Assembly (NCBI GenBank): GCA_029778105.1
Contig: JAKOQZ010000023.1
Coordinates: forward strand, 1 to 35,696
DNA: 35,696 nt
Source: Pseudomonadota bacterium
GTDB taxonomy: Bacteria; Pseudomonadota; Alphaproteobacteria; Micropepsales; Micropepsaceae
Direction of reading: 5' to 3'
Both the position numbers and the translations under genes were made by a program. A model generated the notes under the pieces. It did no database searches, was not told the DNA's origin, and worked only from the letters and a program-made list of their open reading frames with translations. Positions within the stretch are counted from its first letter, which is position 1. Each line of letters opens with the position of its first letter. Positions 33,894-35,696 of the stretch are shown here, piece after piece.

Positions 33894-34262
33894 ATGTCAC
33901 GCGTCAAACGGGGCGTTACCGCCCACGCCAAGCACAAGAAAATCCTGAAAGCCGCCAAGGGCTTTTACGGCCGCCGCAAGAACACGATCCGTACCGCGAA
34001 GGCCGCTGTCGATCGCGCCGGCACCAACGCCTATATCGGCCGCAAGCTGCGCAAGCGGAACTTCCGCGCCCTGTGGATCCAGCGCATCAACGCCGCCGTC
34101 CGCGAGCATGGCCTGACCTATGGCCGATTTATCGACGGCCTCGCGAAGGCTGGCGTCGAGGTCGACCGCAAGATCCTGTCGGACCTCGCCATCACCCAAC
34201 CCGAGGCCTTCAAGGCGCTCGTGGACCAGGCGAACGGCGCGCTTTCCAAGGCCGCCGCTTAA
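33894..34262 (+). CDS. rplT: 50S ribosomal protein L20
   Basis: A 122-aa protein that binds 23S rRNA early in assembly. Clear L20 pattern: [56 protein letters not shown], and a C-terminal globular part ([20 protein letters not shown]). The gap of 27 bases after rpmI contains GAAGGA as ribosome-binding site. Confidence 0.98.
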   Translation: MSRVKRGVTAHAKHKKILKAAKGFYGRRKNTIRTAKAAVDRAGTNAYIGRKLRKRNFRALWIQRINAAVREHGLTYGRFIDGLAKAGVEVDRKILSDLAITQPEAFKALVDQANGALSKAAA

Positions 34263-34288
34263 AAGTCTGTCTGGTCTCAAGGGCCGTG

Positions 34289-34307
34289 GGCGGGGCATAA
34301 CCCCGCC
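34289..34307 (+). other. Hairpin between rplT and pheS
   Basis: GGCGGGG (34289-34295), loop CATAA, CCCCGCC (34301-34307). No T-run follows, so it is not a plain terminator. It could set the relative expression of the ribosomal and tRNA-synthetase genes. I saw no leader peptide with clustered Phe codons. Confidence 0.35.
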
Positions 34308-34336
34308 GCGGCAGCATTCTGATTCCAGGGACTGAC

Positions 34337-35425
34337 ATGACCGACACCACCGCGCTTGAGAGCGATCTGCTTTCGCGCATCGCCGCCTCCGAAGACGATG
34401 CGAGCCTTGAGGCCGTGCGCGTTCACGCGCTCGGCAAGAAGGGCGTCGTCTCCGAATTGCTGAAGACGCTGGGCGGGCTGGACCCGGACGCGCGCAAGAC
34501 GGCCGGCCCCGCCTTCAACGCGCTGCGCGACCGGGTAACCGCCGCCATCGGTTCCAAGAAGCAGGCGCTGGCCGATGCGACGCTGCAGCGCCGGCTTGAG
34601 ACCGAGCGCGTGGACGTGACGCTGCCCGCGCCGGCCTTCCCCGTCGATCCGGGCGCGGGGCGCATCCACCCCGTCACCCAGGTGACCGATGAGCTGATCG
34701 CGATCTTCGCGGATATGGGCTTTGCGCTGGCCGAAGGGCCGGATGTCGAGCGTGACGATTACAACTTCACGATGCTCAACATCCCCGCCGAACACCCGGC
34801 GCGGCAGATGCACGACACGTTCTATCTGACCGAGCGCGCCGACGGGTCGCGCCCGGTGCTGCGCACGCACACCTCGCCGGTGCAGATCCGCACGATGCTG
34901 AAGCAGAAGCCGCCCATCCGCATCATCGCGCCGGGCCGCACCTATCGCAGCGACAGCGACCAGACGCACACGCCGATGTTCCATCAGGTGGAAGGGCTCG
35001 TGATCGACGAGTCGACCCATATGGGCCATCTGAAATGGGTGCTTGAGGAATTCTGCAAGGCGTTCTTCGAAGTGCCGAATGTGAAGATGCGCTTCCGCGC
35101 CTCGCACTTCCCCTTCACCGAGCCGTCGGCTGAGGTGGATATCCAGTGCGACCGTTCCGGGCCGACCGTGAAGTTCGGCGAGGGGAATGACTGGCTGGAG
35201 ATCCTCGGCTGCGGGATGGTGCATCCCAAGGTCATCGCCAATTGCGGCTTGGACCCCGAGAAGTATCAGGGCTTCGCGTTCGGCTGCGGCATCGACCGGC
35301 TGGCGATGCTGAAATACGGGCTGCCGGACCTGCGCGCGTTCTTCGACAGCGATTTGCGCTGGCTGAAGCATTACGGCTTCGGCGTGCTGGAACAGCCGTC
35401 TCTCGCCGGAGGGCTCACGCGATGA
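34337..35425 (+). CDS. pheS: Phenylalanine-tRNA ligase alpha subunit
   Basis: A 362-aa protein, the catalytic subunit of the alpha2-beta2 enzyme that charges tRNA-Phe. The N-terminal coiled-coil (about 1-95) is followed by a class II core: [40 protein letters not shown], the motif 2 region TSPVQIRTM and [28 protein letters not shown] and motif 3 [18 protein letters not shown]. Length and residues are normal. The ATG at 34337 follows AGGGA by 7 bases. Its TGA overlaps the pheT ATG (ATGA). Confidence 0.98.
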   Translation: MTDTTALESDLLSRIAASEDDASLEAVRVHALGKKGVVSELLKTLGGLDPDARKTAGPAFNALRDRVTAAIGSKKQALADATLQRRLETERVDVTLPAPAFPVDPGAGRIHPVTQVTDELIAIFADMGFALAEGPDVERDDYNFTMLNIPAEHPARQMHDTFYLTERADGSRPVLRTHTSPVQIRTMLKQKPPIRIIAPGRTYRSDSDQTHTPMFHQVEGLVIDESTHMGHLKWVLEEFCKAFFEVPNVKMRFRASHFPFTEPSAEVDIQCDRSGPTVKFGEGNDWLEILGCGMVHPKVIANCGLDPEKYQGFAFGCGIDRLAMLKYGLPDLRAFFDSDLRWLKHYGFGVLEQPSLAGGLTR

Positions 35426-35696
35426 AATTCACGCTTTCCTGGCTCAAGGAGCATCTCGCCACCGACGTGACGGTGGAGGAGATCGGCCAGACCCTGACGC
35501 GCATCGGGCTGGAGGTGGAATCCATCGAGAACCGCGCCGCCGATCTTGCCGCGTTCACGGTCGCCCATGTGAAGACCGCCACGCGGCATCCCAACGCCGA
35601 CAAGCTGCAGGTCTGCATCGTCGACACGGGCGCTGAAGACGTGACCGTCGTGTGCGGCGCGCCCAATGCGCGCGCAGGGTTGAAGGTGGCGTTCGC
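35422..35696 (+). CDS. pheT: Phenylalanine-tRNA ligase beta subunit, N-terminal fragment
   Basis: The gene runs off the right edge; about 91 residues are visible. [20 protein letters not shown] and [11 protein letters not shown] are the family's start, and [20 protein letters not shown] with [16 protein letters not shown] is the tRNA-binding OB-fold domain. It overlaps pheS by 4 bases, so translation is coupled. Confidence 0.97.
   Translation, partial: MKFTLSWLKEHLATDVTVEEIGQTLTRIGLEVESIENRAADLAAFTVAHVKTATRHPNADKLQVCIVDTGAEDVTVVCGAPNARAGLKVAF

Noticed and set aside
1-35696. CRISPR arrays, tRNA or rRNA genes, insertion sequences
   Set aside because: I saw no regularly spaced repeats, no tRNA T-arm pattern in a plausible cloverleaf, and no transposase or integrase domain in any frame. 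This was read by eye, not computed.

Overview
The window is high-GC DNA from a Gram-negative bacterium, most likely an alphaproteobacterium. The signs are RND efflux, a lipobox lipoprotein, the paired transglutaminase/circularly permuted ATP-grasp operon, the rpmI-rplT-pheS-pheT order without infC, and a promoter matching the alphaproteobacterial general-stress sigma factor EcfG (GGAAC-N16-CGTT). The order or genus cannot be fixed from the sequence alone.

Layout. Positions 1-1355 hold the 3' end of an RND efflux transporter and a TetR-type regulator. Positions 1359-1957 hold an EcfG-like promoter and a secreted RcnB/CigR-like protein. Positions 2112-15879 form the most unusual block, six genes: a 1758-aa DUF4062/STAND-NTPase/WD40 protein; a convergent TPR (DUF4071-like) plus SLOG-like protein; an FHA-TM-trypsin-like protease; a GNAT acetyltransferase; a second FHA-TM-protease paralogue; and a convergent TPR-Ser/Thr kinase. 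Kinase, phosphothreonine reader (FHA), protease, STAND switch and nucleotide-sensor-like folds together suggest an undescribed phospho-controlled proteolytic signalling or conflict system.

Positions 16201-16581 encode a Rnk-like GreA-family protein. Positions 16584-23355 are a minus-strand operon of transglutaminase, CP-ATP-grasp/alpha-E and transglutaminase/DUF2126 proteins, a widespread but poorly understood peptide-ligation module. Next come a small exported protein (23697), an alkylation-repair pair (an Ada-N-terminus/AlkA fusion and Ogt), a 71-aa minus-strand protein, a membrane FlgO/TPR protein, an SDR oxidoreductase, and a uridine-kinase-like gene interrupted by an in-frame amber codon.

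From about 30.1 to 33.6 kb the DNA looks accessory. It holds a lipoprotein, tiny membrane proteins, a complete YefM-YoeB toxin-antitoxin pair with its operator, and a DUF5343 + Ymh/TIGR02391 pair with an RNPxAH (HEPN-like) motif. This part is less GC-rich and abuts the core operon rpmI-rplT-pheS-pheT, which runs off the right edge.
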